Part shown: piece after piece, positions 27,288 through 35,425 of the stretch | Layout of the letters: each line of letters begins with the position of its first letter | How positions within the stretch are numbered: the stretch's first letter is position 1 | Assembly (NCBI GenBank): GCA_025359185.1 | Contig: JANYHF010000031.1 | Location: forward strand, 1 to 56,824 | DNA length: 56,824 nucleotides | Origin: Hyphomicrobiaceae bacterium | GTDB lineage: Bacteria; Pseudomonadota; Alphaproteobacteria; Rhizobiales; Hyphomicrobiaceae | Reading direction: 5' to 3' | Translations under genes and position numbers: made by a program | Notes under the pieces: model-generated | Told to the model about the DNA's origin: nothing | The model's database searches: none | What the model saw: only the letters and a program-made list of their open reading frames with translations

Positions 27288-27396
27288 GGGGTACTCTGTA
27301 GGCCGCTCCACTCCCGGGCATCTCACCCCTGGCGTGCGGCGGTAGTCCCCCGGAGACCTCCCGTGCGTCAGGCCTCCCAGGCCTTGCTCTTTCCCC
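27288..27396 (-). ncRNA. Candidate structured RNA (sRNA or ldt leader)
   Basis: Downstream of the leftward promoter at 27474-27447, a G+C-rich stretch can close on itself: CCCC (27393-27396) with GGGG (27288-27291), and GGCC (27380-27383) with GGCC (27301-27304), separated by matching A/G-rich internal loops, with further short stems inside. The layout resembles a long hairpin RNA, but I find no SRP, RNase P, tmRNA or other motif I can name. It may equally be the 5' leader of the L,D-transpeptidase mRNA. Confidence 0.3.
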
Positions 27397-27446
27397 GCAC
27401 ATCCAAGACGCCCTCGAGTGCACCCTGGTTGGATAAAGATGAGGGG

Positions 27447-27474
27447 AGTATACACAGATGAAAAACAATGTAAA
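27447..27474 (-). promoter_or_regulatory. Strong sigma-70-like promoter pointing left
   Basis: Minus-strand -35 TTTACA (27474-27469), 16-bp spacer, -10 TATACT (27452-27447): each hexamer is one base from consensus, in an A+T-rich setting unlike the flanking DNA. The predicted start is near 27440. The only gene downstream on this strand is the L,D-transpeptidase, 450 bp away. Confidence 0.6.
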
Positions 27475-27573
27475 AATCAACTATACAATATGGTGAACGT
27501 CAATACTCGAATTCAATCCGATAAATTAGTGGATGACGATCACCGTTAACTGGTGCGTTGCTTTCAGGACGCT

Positions 27574-28659
27574 CTAACTTCGCCCCGGCTGCCAGCTTTT
27601 TTCAAGGGTTCTCAGCCAATTCTCGCAGCAGAGTTTGTTCAGCGCCGCGGCATCGAAGCCATGCGCCCTCAACGCCGCCACGAGCACCGGCAGGCCCGCC
27701 ACATCGCCGATGGTCTCAGGCACGCTTGCGCCGTCGAAATCTGACCCGAGGCCGACGTGATCGATGCCCAGGATACCGATCAAGTGATCGAGGTGGCGCA
27801 GCATGAGATCGACGGAGGTCGGGTCGCTGGGGCCGCCGTTCTGGCCGTCGGGCCTGAGGAAACAGGTGGCGAAGTTGAGGCCCACCATGCCGCCGCTTTC
27901 GGCAATCGCGGCCAGTTGCTTGTCGCTGAGATTGCGGGCGTGGGGACAGACCGCATAGGCATTGGAATGCGTTGCGATCAGCGGCTTGCTGCTGATGCGC
28001 GCCACATCCCAAAAGCCCTTCTCGGTCATATGTGAGAGATCGATGGCGATGCCGAGGCCGTCGCAGGCGCGCACCAGCGCTTTGCCCGCATCGGTGAGGC
28101 CCGGCCCGGTGTCGCCGGTCGCGGGGTAGCGGAACGGCACGCCGTGGCCGAAACCGGTGGGCCGGCTCCAAACCGGGCCGATGGACCGCAGGCCCAAATG
28201 GTAGAGAGCTTCCAGGCCCGTCAAATCGCTGGCGATGGCCTCGGCACCCTCAAAATGCAGCACCGCAGCGACGCTGCCACTTTTCATCGCGGCGCGGATT
28301 TCGGCGGCCGAGCGGCAGACGCGCAGTTTGCCCGCCGATGCCCGCTCTAGCCGGAACAGGCTGTCGATCATGGCCAGCGCGATAGGCAGCGCTTCGGCGC
28401 TTGCGATTGGCGGTGGCAGCGGCACATCATAGCGTTTGCCCTGCATCAGCGCATCGAGATCGCCCATGTTTTCAGATGGGATGTAAACGGCAAACAGCCC
28501 GCCCGCGAAACCGCCAGCTGCCATGCGCGGCAGATCCAGATGTCCGCCGCCGCCGCCCTCGACGAAGGCGCGCTCGGCGTCCCGCGATTTGGCATTCCAC
28601 AACCGCCACAGCACATCGTTGTGGCCATCGAAGATGGGTTGGAGGGCGGGTGTGGGCAT
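27574..28659 (-). CDS. Membrane dipeptidase family M19 (renal dipeptidase-like)
   Basis: A 361-residue zinc dipeptidase. Metal-binding segments: FDGHNDVLWRL (HxD), HFEGAEAI (Glu), IDLSHMTEKG (His) and THSNAY (His), plus LGSDFDGA near the C-terminus. M19 enzymes hydrolyse a range of dipeptides, in some bacteria including ones with D-residues. There is no signal peptide, so it is probably cytosolic. It lies downstream of and co-oriented with a dpp-type peptide importer, separated by 274 bp that include a terminator (28880-28917), so it may be transcribed from its own promoter. Hydrolysis of imported dipeptides is the likely job. Confidence 0.92.
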   Translation of the reverse strand: MPTPALQPIFDGHNDVLWRLWNAKSRDAERAFVEGGGGGHLDLPRMAAGGFAGGLFAVYIPSENMGDLDALMQGKRYDVPLPPPIASAEALPIALAMIDSLFRLERASAGKLRVCRSAAEIRAAMKSGSVAAVLHFEGAEAIASDLTGLEALYHLGLRSIGPVWSRPTGFGHGVPFRYPATGDTGPGLTDAGKALVRACDGLGIAIDLSHMTEKGFWDVARISSKPLIATHSNAYAVCPHARNLSDKQLAAIAESGGMVGLNFATCFLRPDGQNGGPSDPTSVDLMLRHLDHLIGILGIDHVGLGSDFDGASVPETIGDVAGLPVLVAALRAHGFDAAALNKLCCENWLRTLEKSWQPGRS

Positions 28660-28879
28660 GACGAACCTAATGGATCTTGCTTAACATTCAGCACTTTATT
28701 CGTCTTGGCAGCCCCAGCCTTCGCTTGGGGTAAACTCCGGCTGCCACCCAGGACAGCTGACCACGATTTCGCTGCCAATTGTCGTGGATGGCAGCGTTCG
28801 CTGCTATGACGAACCCGGAGCCGAGGGACCCAAGTGTTGAATTCGAACCTAGCTGGCAAAAGCCGATTGAAACGCAACC

Positions 28880-28917
28880 GGCGCGTCTCAGGTTATTGCC
28901 ATACCTGGAGACGCGCC
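28880..28917 (-). terminator. Terminator-like hairpin after the peptide-binding protein gene
   Basis: A perfect 10-bp stem, GGCGCGTCTC (28880-28889) with GAGACGCGCC (28908-28917), starts 17 bases after the dppA stop. Read leftward it is followed by GGTTGCGTTTC, only weakly U-rich. A second, weaker stem-loop (GGCAGCC 28707-28713 with GGCTGCC 28739-28745) lies nearer the dipeptidase gene. Confidence 0.65.
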
Positions 28918-28933
28918 AGCCAGTCCCGTTCGA

Positions 28934-30520
28934 TTACTTCGTCGTCAGATTATAGTACACGACGTCTGAGCTCGGGCCCATGACGAAGTGCTTGACATTC
29001 GAGCGCTCAGAGACGCGCTTGGTTTCCTGAAACATGATGATGAACGGGCCGTCCGCCATCACCTTGGCTTGCAGGTCCAGATACATCTTCTTGCGCTTGC
29101 CTTCGTCACGCTCGCGCACGGCGGCATCGGTCATCTTGGTGATCTCAGGAATGTCCCAAGAATTGCGCCAGGCTAGCGGCTTGGACTTCGGTTTGTCGCT
29201 GTTGTCCGTGTTGCGAGCGAACGAATCCGCATTTGTATGCGGGTCCATATAGTCCGGACCCCAATCGATCAGCAGCATCTGATGCTGACGCGCGCGGTAC
29301 TTGGTGAGAACGGTCTTTTCTTCGGCCGCCACGATGTTGATCTTCACACCGCCTTGCGCCATCGAGGACTGGATGGCCTGGGCGATGTTGGTGTGCGGCG
29401 CGGAGTTGCGGGCATCCATCGTGATGTCAAAACCGTTCGGGAAGCCGGCTTCGGCCAGCAGAGCCTTGGCCTTGGTGGGATTGAACTTGTACATATTGGT
29501 ATCGAGTGAGGCCCAGAAGCCCGATGGCCAGAACGATTGGTGGACCTTGAAGCCGCCTTTCAGGAACGTGTTGGCCATGCCATCATAGTCAACAAGGTAA
29601 TGCAGTGCCTGCACCACTTTGGGGTTCTTGAACTGGGGCGTATTCAGATTGAGGCCGATATAGTGCAGAGTCGCCTGCGGAATTGTCGTGACGACAACGC
29701 TCTTATTGGCGGCAATCGCGGTGATCTGATCCGTGGTCAGATCGCGGGCAATATCGGCATCACCCTTTTCGATCAGCAAGCGCTGGGCCGCTGGTTCAGG
29801 AACATGACGCACGACGACGCGGGCCAGTTTGGGCGCGCCGCCACGGGCATTGGCATTGCCCTCCATGACGACACTTTCGTTGGCCTTCCAGGATTTCAGC
29901 GAGTAAGAGCCCGAGCCTGCCGAATTGCTCTTGAGCCAGGCGTTGCCGAGATCATCGGCAACATTGTGCTCCATGGCAATTTTCTTCTCGACAACCGATC
30001 CGACAACGGACGACATCAGGCTCAAGACGAGCGAGGGCGAGAAGTCTTCCGTGATGGTGATGGCGAGGGTCTGGGCGTCGGGCGCCAGAACCATTTTGTC
30101 CACATTGTCCTTGGTCCAGCCGAGCTGGGTGATCAGGAACGCCGGGTTCTTGTTGAGCTTGACCACGCGCTGAAGCGAAAACGCGGCATCGTCAGCGGTG
30201 ACAGGATTGCCCGAGGCAAATTTGAGACCCTTGCGGATCTTGAACGTTAGCGTCTTGCCATCTTTGCTGACCGTATAGCTCTCGGCGACGCCCGGCGCGA
30301 TCTTGGAAATATCGCTGGGCTCGAAGCGCATGATGCGGTCATAGAGATTGGCAACAATTTCGACGCCCGACAGCTCGTAGGCCTCGGCGGGATCGAGGGT
30401 GATGATGTCGTCAATGTTCTTGGCGATAACCAGCGTATCGGCGGGTGTCGCGGCATGGACATTTGGCATCACTCCCAGCATCACACCGGCAACGAGCGCG
30501 TATTTCAGTTTATGCAACAT
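28934..30520 (-). CDS. dppA: Peptide ABC transporter substrate-binding protein (DppA/OppA family)
   Basis: A 528-residue SBP_bac_5 family protein that captures peptides in the periplasm. Start ATG 30520 is supported by GGGAGG nine bases upstream; the in-frame codons before it are not needed. The signal peptide is MLHKLKYALVAGVMLGVMPNV with probable cleavage after VHA. The mature protein begins with DTLVIAKNIDDIITLDPAEA and has the family segment YKFNPTKAKALLAEAGFPNG. It is last in the order dppBCDF-dppA, 117 bp after dppF. Specificity (di-, oligo- or muropeptide) cannot be read from sequence; the nearby M19 dipeptidase favours short peptides. Confidence 0.9.
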   Translation of the reverse strand: MLHKLKYALVAGVMLGVMPNVHAATPADTLVIAKNIDDIITLDPAEAYELSGVEIVANLYDRIMRFEPSDISKIAPGVAESYTVSKDGKTLTFKIRKGLKFASGNPVTADDAAFSLQRVVKLNKNPAFLITQLGWTKDNVDKMVLAPDAQTLAITITEDFSPSLVLSLMSSVVGSVVEKKIAMEHNVADDLGNAWLKSNSAGSGSYSLKSWKANESVVMEGNANARGGAPKLARVVVRHVPEPAAQRLLIEKGDADIARDLTTDQITAIAANKSVVVTTIPQATLHYIGLNLNTPQFKNPKVVQALHYLVDYDGMANTFLKGGFKVHQSFWPSGFWASLDTNMYKFNPTKAKALLAEAGFPNGFDITMDARNSAPHTNIAQAIQSSMAQGGVKINIVAAEEKTVLTKYRARQHQMLLIDWGPDYMDPHTNADSFARNTDNSDKPKSKPLAWRNSWDIPEITKMTDAAVRERDEGKRKKMYLDLQAKVMADGPFIIMFQETKRVSERSNVKHFVMGPSSDVVYYNLTTK

Positions 30521-30637
30521 ACAGAACCTCCCATGAGACACGGCTGCGCCACAGCAGCTTCAGGTTTTGCACCAATTTGGCGGCAAGCTGATCAATCATC
30601 TGAAGCGCTTTGGGGCAGTTTAGCAAGAACTATCCCG

Positions 30638-31402
30638 TCAAGCGGTCGCCCGCGTGAAGCCACGGCTGGCGGCCAGCAATTCTTGAGAATAGGGTTCCTT
30701 GGCCGCGCCGGAACGGAGGCTAGCGGCATCGAGCAATTCGACCAGCTGGCCGTTCTGCATGATGGCGATGCGGGCGCACAGATGGGCGACGACGGCGAGG
30801 TCATGGCTGACCAGGATGCTGGTGAGCCGGTAACTGCTCCGTAGACGCGCAATCAGGTTGAGGATCTCGGCCTGGATCGACACATCGAGGGCTGAGGTGG
30901 GTTCATCCAGCAGCAGGATACGCGGCTTGAGGATCAGCGCCCGCGCGATGGCTACGCGCTGTCTCTGGCCGCCCGACAGTTGGTGCGGAAAGCGGAAACG
31001 GTGCTGTGGCTGCAATCCGACATCGGCTAGCGCCTCCATCACCTTGGCATCGATGCCGTCGATGCCGTGGATCACCAGCGGTTCACGCAGGCAATCGTCC
31101 ACGGTCTGGCGTGGATGCAGCGAGCCGTAGGGGTCCTGGAACACGAACTGCATCAGGCGGCGTTGGGCTTTGTTGCGCTGCGTGCCCATGGCCGTGCCAT
31201 TGATCGTGAGGGCAGGCGCGTCCGCGGCGATCAGTCCGGCAATGGCTTTCAGGATAGTCGATTTGCCCGAACCGGACTCGCCGACGATGCCAAAGGTTTC
31301 CCCGTCGGCGACGGCGAACGATACTTCTTTGACCGCGCGCACGGCACGGCCGCCGTTGCGGAAGGTCACCGAAAGATCTTGGACATCGATCATGTCAACC
31401 AT
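30638..31402 (-). CDS. dppF: Peptide ABC transporter ATP-binding protein (DppF-like)
   Basis: A 254-residue ABC ATPase: Walker A FGIVGESGSGKSTILKAIAG, signature LSGGQRQRVAIARALILKP, Walker B ILLLDEPTSALDVS and switch His in LVSHDL. It overlaps the 3' end of dppD by 13 bp. Compared with typical DppF (about 330 residues) it is short at the C-terminus and lacks the extended oligopeptide tail (often Cys-rich), though the ATPase core is complete. Confidence 0.9.
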   Translation of the reverse strand: MVDMIDVQDLSVTFRNGGRAVRAVKEVSFAVADGETFGIVGESGSGKSTILKAIAGLIAADAPALTINGTAMGTQRNKAQRRLMQFVFQDPYGSLHPRQTVDDCLREPLVIHGIDGIDAKVMEALADVGLQPQHRFRFPHQLSGGQRQRVAIARALILKPRILLLDEPTSALDVSIQAEILNLIARLRSSYRLTSILVSHDLAVVAHLCARIAIMQNGQLVELLDAASLRSGAAKEPYSQELLAASRGFTRATA

Positions 31403-32229
31403 GCCGGGTCACGGGTGACGACGGAGAGTTCGGTTTGCACATGATCCAGAGATGGCGCCGCCTTGATCAGGGCCCGCGTATAGGGGTGCTTGGCGGCGGC
31501 AAGCTCGATGGCTTTGCACTCCTCGACGATACGCCCGCCATACATCACCAGCACCCGGTCGCAGAAGCTCGACACAATGGTGAGGTTGTGGCTGATGAAG
31601 ATGAGGCCCATGCCGCGATCGCGCACAAGATCGTCGAGGATACGCAAGACCTCGTTCTGCACCGTCACATCGAGCGCCGAGGTGGGTTCGTCGGCGATCA
31701 GCAGATCGGGCTCGGCGATCAGCATCATGGCGATCATCACGCGCTGGCCCATGCCGCCGGACAATTGATGCGGGTAGAGATTGAAGACGAGATCGGGGTC
31801 GCGGATTTTCACCGCATCGAGCATGGCCAACGCCCGCCGCCGCGCGTCCGCCTCGCTGGAGCGGTGATGCAGGACGTACGTCTCCTGCACCTGGCGGCCA
31901 ACCTGCATGACGGGGTTCAGCGAGTATTTCGGGTCCTGCATCACCATCGACATGCGGCGGCCGCGCAGGGCCTGCCACTGAGCATCGGGCAGCGCGCGCA
32001 GATCCTGACCGGCAAAAGACATGCGCTTGGCCGAGACAACGCCGGGTCGCGGGATCAGACCCAGCAGCGCCCGCCCGGTTGTCGATTTGCCAGACCCGGA
32101 TTCGCCAACAATGCCCAGCCGTTCGCGCCCGACCGAAAAGCTGGCGTGGCGAACCGCGTGCGTGACCCCGCCGCGCCCCGGAAACGAGACGTTGAGATCC
32201 TCGACAGCGATCAGCGGGTCCTCGCTCAT
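31390..32229 (-). CDS. dppD: Peptide ABC transporter ATP-binding protein (DppD-like)
   Basis: A 279-residue ABC ATPase: Walker A LGIVGESGSGKSTTGRALLG, signature LSGGMGQRVMIAMML, Walker B LLIADEPTSALDVT. The start is ATG 32229, overlapping the dppC stop (ATGA); the frame is open to 32331 inside dppC but that is not coding. It forms a heterodimer with DppF on the inner face of DppBC. Confidence 0.9.
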   Translation of the reverse strand: MSEDPLIAVEDLNVSFPGRGGVTHAVRHASFSVGRERLGIVGESGSGKSTTGRALLGLIPRPGVVSAKRMSFAGQDLRALPDAQWQALRGRRMSMVMQDPKYSLNPVMQVGRQVQETYVLHHRSSEADARRRALAMLDAVKIRDPDLVFNLYPHQLSGGMGQRVMIAMMLIAEPDLLIADEPTSALDVTVQNEVLRILDDLVRDRGMGLIFISHNLTIVSSFCDRVLVMYGGRIVEECKAIELAAAKHPYTRALIKAAPSLDHVQTELSVVTRDPAWLT

Positions 32230-33152
32230 GCGCTTTTCGGGTCCACAATGTCGCGAAGCCCATCGCCGATAAGATTGAAGCCCAAGCTGACAACGAAAAT
32301 CGCGATGCCCGGAATGGTGGCGACCCACCACTGATCATAAATCAGATCGCGGCCGCCCGACACCATGGCCCCCCATTCGGGTGTGCCCGGCTGAGCGCCG
32401 ACGCCCAGAAAGCCGAGGCCAGCGGCCGTGAGAATGACGCCCGCCATATCCAGCGTCAGCCGCACGATCACCGACGATAGGCACAGCGGCATGATGTGCT
32501 TGAGCAGAATGCGCGGGGTGGAAGCGCCTTGCATCACCACGGCGGCAACGAAATCACTGCGCGCGATGGCAATGGTTTCGGCACGGGCAAGGCGCGCATA
32601 GGGTGGCCAGGCGGTGAGCGATATGGCGATGACAGCGTTCATGATGCCTGGGCCCAGCGCAGCGGCGAAGGCCAGAGCCAGGACGAGGCGCGGGAAGGCG
32701 AGGAACACATCCGTGATGCGCATCAGCACCGCATCGACCCAGCCGCCGAGATAGCCTGCCAGCATCCCGACGCCGAGCCCGATGGGGGCAACAACGATCG
32801 AGACAAGCATGACGATGCCGAGCGTCACGCGCGCGCCAAACACAGTGCGGGCAAAGATATCGCGGCCAAGATCATCCGTGCCGAACCAGTGCGCGGGCCC
32901 GGGCGGGGTCAGCCGGATGTCCCATTCCTGCGTAACCGGCGAGGCGTTGCCAGCAATCGGGCCGGCAAAGATCGCGACCAGGAACAGCGATCCGATAATG
33001 ATGGAGCCGATCAGCGACGATGGGTTCGCCAGCACCGCGCCGAGGCCCCGGTACAGCGTTCCCAGCATAGCCTGGCGGCGCGAGGCCGGGGCGTCGCTGT
33101 CGAGCCACTGGGTCATGGAGCGGCGTGGAGCAACGAGGGCTTGCTGGCTCAT
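32226..33152 (-). CDS. dppC: Peptide ABC transporter permease (DppC-like)
   Basis: A 308-residue permease of the DppC/OppC family with an N-terminal OppC_N-type segment (first TM near 45-65), the family start of the transport domain HWFGTDDLGRDIFARTVFGA, and the coupling (EAA) region near 205-225 (DFVAAVVMQGASTPRILLKH). Five to six TM segments are visible. Its ATG overlaps the dppB stop by 4 bp and its stop overlaps dppD by 4 bp, so it is translationally coupled on both sides. Confidence 0.92.
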   Translation of the reverse strand: MSQQALVAPRRSMTQWLDSDAPASRRQAMLGTLYRGLGAVLANPSSLIGSIIIGSLFLVAIFAGPIAGNASPVTQEWDIRLTPPGPAHWFGTDDLGRDIFARTVFGARVTLGIVMLVSIVVAPIGLGVGMLAGYLGGWVDAVLMRITDVFLAFPRLVLALAFAAALGPGIMNAVIAISLTAWPPYARLARAETIAIARSDFVAAVVMQGASTPRILLKHIMPLCLSSVIVRLTLDMAGVILTAAGLGFLGVGAQPGTPEWGAMVSGGRDLIYDQWWVATIPGIAIFVVSLGFNLIGDGLRDIVDPKSA

Positions 33153-34195
33153 GCGGTCCGCAGCCTCGGGTCAAACACCTTATAGAGAAAATCGCACAAC
33201 TGATTGACGCCGATGAACACCGCGCCGACGACCAGAGTGCCGCCCAGCACCGCATTCATATCGGCATTGAACAGCGAACGGGTGATATAGAGGCCAAGCC
33301 CCGGCCAGGCGAACACGGTTTCCGTCAGCACGGCGCCTTCGAGCAAGGACGCATAACTAAGGCCGATCACCGTGATCAGCGGAACCATGATGTTGGGAAA
33401 CGCGTGCCGCCACACCGCCCCCCAAAACGAGAGCCCCTTGATCCGGGCCGCGGTCACGTATTCCTGGCTCAGCTGCTCGATCATGAAACTGCGCGTCATA
33501 CGGGCGATGTATGCTAGCGAAAAATAACCAAGCAGAACTGCGGGCAGGATGAGGTGTGAGAAGGCGTTCCGGAAAATCTCCCACTGGCCTTCGATGGCGC
33601 TATCGATCAGCAGGACGCCGGTTCGGGTCGTGACAACATCATCGTAAACGATGTCGAGGCGGCCCGGCCCGCCGACCCAGCCGAGCTGGCCATAAAACAC
33701 GAACAGCCCGACCAGCCCGAGCCAGAACACCGGCATCGAATAGCCGAACAAGCCAACCACGCCAACAACGTGATCCGGCCAGCGGCCCTTGAAGGCGGCG
33801 GCGGCGACGCCAGCGGGGACACCGATCAAAAGACCGAGCACCGTCGCGATGGTGGCAAGTTCAAACGTCGCAGGAAAAAAGTGCAACAGGTCCTGGATGA
33901 TCGGATGCGAGGTGATCACCGAGGTGCCAAAGTCGCCCGTGAAAACCTTTTGCAAGTAATGCAGATATTGCTCGTAGACCGGCCGGTCGAGCCCCATTTC
34001 GATCCGCACGGCGTCATAGGTCGCCTGCGACGCGCGGTCGCCGACCTTGGCCAGCACGGGATCCACGGCCATGAAGCGGCCGATCACGAAGGTCACTGCC
34101 GTCAGGCCGATAAAGGTCAAGAGCAGGGAGAGCACAAAGCTGGCCAAGCGGGCGATCAGAGCCGATGCGCGCGGCCTGTCAGGGGCGTCACGCAT
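33149..34195 (-). CDS. dppB: Peptide ABC transporter permease (DppB-like)
   Basis: A 348-residue DppB/OppB permease, first gene of the dpp operon. It has TM1 near 17-40, the periplasmic segment DRPVYEQYLHYLQKVFTGDFG, the coupling region QEYVTAARIKGLSFWGAVWR and a C-terminal TM. ATG 34195 is preferred to the in-frame GTG at 34210, although the only purine-rich site (GGAAG) is rather far upstream. The divergent intergenic region to the DCC gene holds two palindromes (34248-34260, 34392-34422) that may carry regulator sites. Confidence 0.9.
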   Translation of the reverse strand: MRDAPDRPRASALIARLASFVLSLLLTFIGLTAVTFVIGRFMAVDPVLAKVGDRASQATYDAVRIEMGLDRPVYEQYLHYLQKVFTGDFGTSVITSHPIIQDLLHFFPATFELATIATVLGLLIGVPAGVAAAAFKGRWPDHVVGVVGLFGYSMPVFWLGLVGLFVFYGQLGWVGGPGRLDIVYDDVVTTRTGVLLIDSAIEGQWEIFRNAFSHLILPAVLLGYFSLAYIARMTRSFMIEQLSQEYVTAARIKGLSFWGAVWRHAFPNIMVPLITVIGLSYASLLEGAVLTETVFAWPGLGLYITRSLFNADMNAVLGGTLVVGAVFIGVNQLCDFLYKVFDPRLRTA

Positions 34196-34247
34196 AGGCC
34201 GACATCGCACTTCCAGCTTTTGCCATTGTTATGATCATCTCGTATGC

Positions 34248-34260
34248 CGTAGTCACTACG
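34248..34260. promoter_or_regulatory. Perfect palindrome upstream of dppB
   Basis: CGTAGT-C-ACTACG is a perfect 13-bp palindrome 53 bp upstream of the dppB start, in the A+T-richer half of the divergent region, where a promoter for the dpp operon is expected. A weak -35 (TTAACA on the minus strand) abuts it. It is a candidate operator only. Confidence 0.35.
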
Positions 34261-34391
34261 ACTGTTAAGCCAGTTTCGGGCGCAGCGATAGGTGCGCGTG
34301 TGAATTGCCGAAGTGTCAACGGATCGTCGTGATTTGGACCTGATTGCTGTCGGGGGGTGGGCGTGCACTCAGTGGTTCGCTTCAGTGACCG

Positions 34392-34422
34392 GATTGCTCT
34401 ACTAAACATCGATGGAGCAATC
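34392..34422. repeat. Inverted repeat upstream of the DCC-family gene
   Basis: GATTGCT (34392-34398) and AGCAATC (34416-34422), a perfect 7-bp inverted repeat with a 17-base spacer, about 73 bp before the start at 34495. It could be an operator or a weak stem; no T-run follows. Confidence 0.35.
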
Positions 34423-34494
34423 AGCGGGCCCGCCAACCGCTCGGTGGCATGTGGCTTCTCAAGATCCTCTACACCGCGCACCTAAGAGGAGATA

Positions 34495-34950
34495 ATGGCG
34501 GCAGTCCCCTTCAGCTACCGGACAGACCCAGCGGTGCCGACGTTTGACGATAGCCCACCGTTGATCATTTTCGATGGCCATTGTGTGCTGTGTTCCTCCG
34601 GCGTCCAGTGGATGTTGGCACGCGATCCCCATGGCACAAGCCGGTTTGCCGCCATCCAGACGCCACTGCCGCGCGCTCTTTATGCTCACTATGGGCTGGA
34701 TGCGGAGCGCTTTGACACCTTCATGGTGCTGGCGGATGGCCACGCGTATGTGCGCTGGGCGGGGCTGCTGGCGGCCGCTCGCACCATGCCCGCGCCCTGG
34801 CGCTGGCTGGGGTGGATCGGGCGGGTGGTGCCGGGCGCGATTGGCGATCCCATCTATGATTGGGTGCAACGCAACCGGTTCGGCTGGTTCGGCAGCCGGG
34901 CCGCCTGTTTCGCCCCTAGTTCCAAAGTGGCGGCGCGGTTTCTAAGTTGA
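34495..34950 (+). CDS. DCC-family thiol-disulfide oxidoreductase (DUF393)
   Basis: A 151-residue DUF393/DCC-family protein. The name-giving motif is clear: FDGHCVLCSS at 26-35, with redox-type C30xxC33 after the conserved Asp27. The thioredoxin-like function is assumed from this motif; physiological substrates are unknown. A good ribosome site (AAGAGGAG) precedes ATG 34495. It is followed after 46 bp by a DUF1801 gene in the same direction. Confidence 0.88.
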   Translation: MAAVPFSYRTDPAVPTFDDSPPLIIFDGHCVLCSSGVQWMLARDPHGTSRFAAIQTPLPRALYAHYGLDAERFDTFMVLADGHAYVRWAGLLAAARTMPAPWRWLGWIGRVVPGAIGDPIYDWVQRNRFGWFGSRAACFAPSSKVAARFLS

Positions 34951-34996
34951 GTTGGCGACCCATTTCAGGGACGTTCAGCACAAAGCGGGAGGAAAG

Positions 34997-35419
34997 ATGG
35001 ACCAAGCCAAAACCAAGCCAACGACCGCCAGCGTTGAAGCTTTTCTTGGGCAAATCAATGATGAAGCCAGGCACGCCGATGCGCAGGCGTTGCTTCAGTT
35101 GATGCGCACGGCGACTGGCGAAGCGCCGGTGATGTGGGGGCCGTCGATCGTGGGTTTCGGCGTCTACCGGGCGGCCTATGAGAGCGGCCGCAAAGTCGAG
35201 GCGCCGTTGGCTGCGTTCTCCCCCCGGAAACGCGAACTTGTCGTCTATGGCATGTCCGGGTTTGCCGAATACGCGCAGCTGCTGGCAAAACTCGGCAAGC
35301 ACAAGACGGGTAAATCGTGCTTGTACATCGGCAGATTGGCCGCCGTCGACATGACCGTGCTCGGCGAGATCGTGCATCGCTCGGTCGAGGCCACGCGGCA
35401 GAAATACGGAATTAGCTGA
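34997..35419 (+). CDS. DUF1801 domain protein
   Basis: A 140-residue YdhG/DUF1801-like protein: ASVEAFLGQINDEARHADAQ at the start, then PVMWGPSIVGFGVYRAAYES, RKRELVVYGMSGF and GKSCLYIGRLAAVDM. Family members are small cytosolic proteins of unsettled function. ATG 34997 is chosen because of GGGAGGAAAG right before it; an earlier in-frame start at 34952 lacks such a site. It converges with the amidinotransferase gene, six bases between stops. Confidence 0.85.
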   Translation: MDQAKTKPTTASVEAFLGQINDEARHADAQALLQLMRTATGEAPVMWGPSIVGFGVYRAAYESGRKVEAPLAAFSPRKRELVVYGMSGFAEYAQLLAKLGKHKTGKSCLYIGRLAAVDMTVLGEIVHRSVEATRQKYGIS

Positions 35420-35425
35420 CTGATA

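Larger units (their letters stand above)
26990..27573. other. 584-bp gap between the L,D-transpeptidase and M19 dipeptidase genes
   Basis: I see no convincing protein gene. The right part (27430-27560) is unusually A+T-rich and carries a promoter pointing left. The middle (27288-27396) is G+C-rich and foldable. A perfect hairpin, GCGGTC-CTT-GACCGC, lies at 27221-27235. A 61-codon minus-strand frame at 27270-27455 overlaps the -10 box and is probably not a gene. Confidence 0.6.

Noticed and set aside
27288-27396. SRP 4.5S RNA or RNase P RNA as an identity for the foldable segment
   Set aside because: The conserved SRP tetraloop region and the RNase P core sequences are not present on either strand.
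27270-27455. A 61-codon minus-strand frame after the orphan promoter
   Set aside because: Its start codon lies before the -10 box, so it could not be translated from that promoter, and there is no ribosome site.
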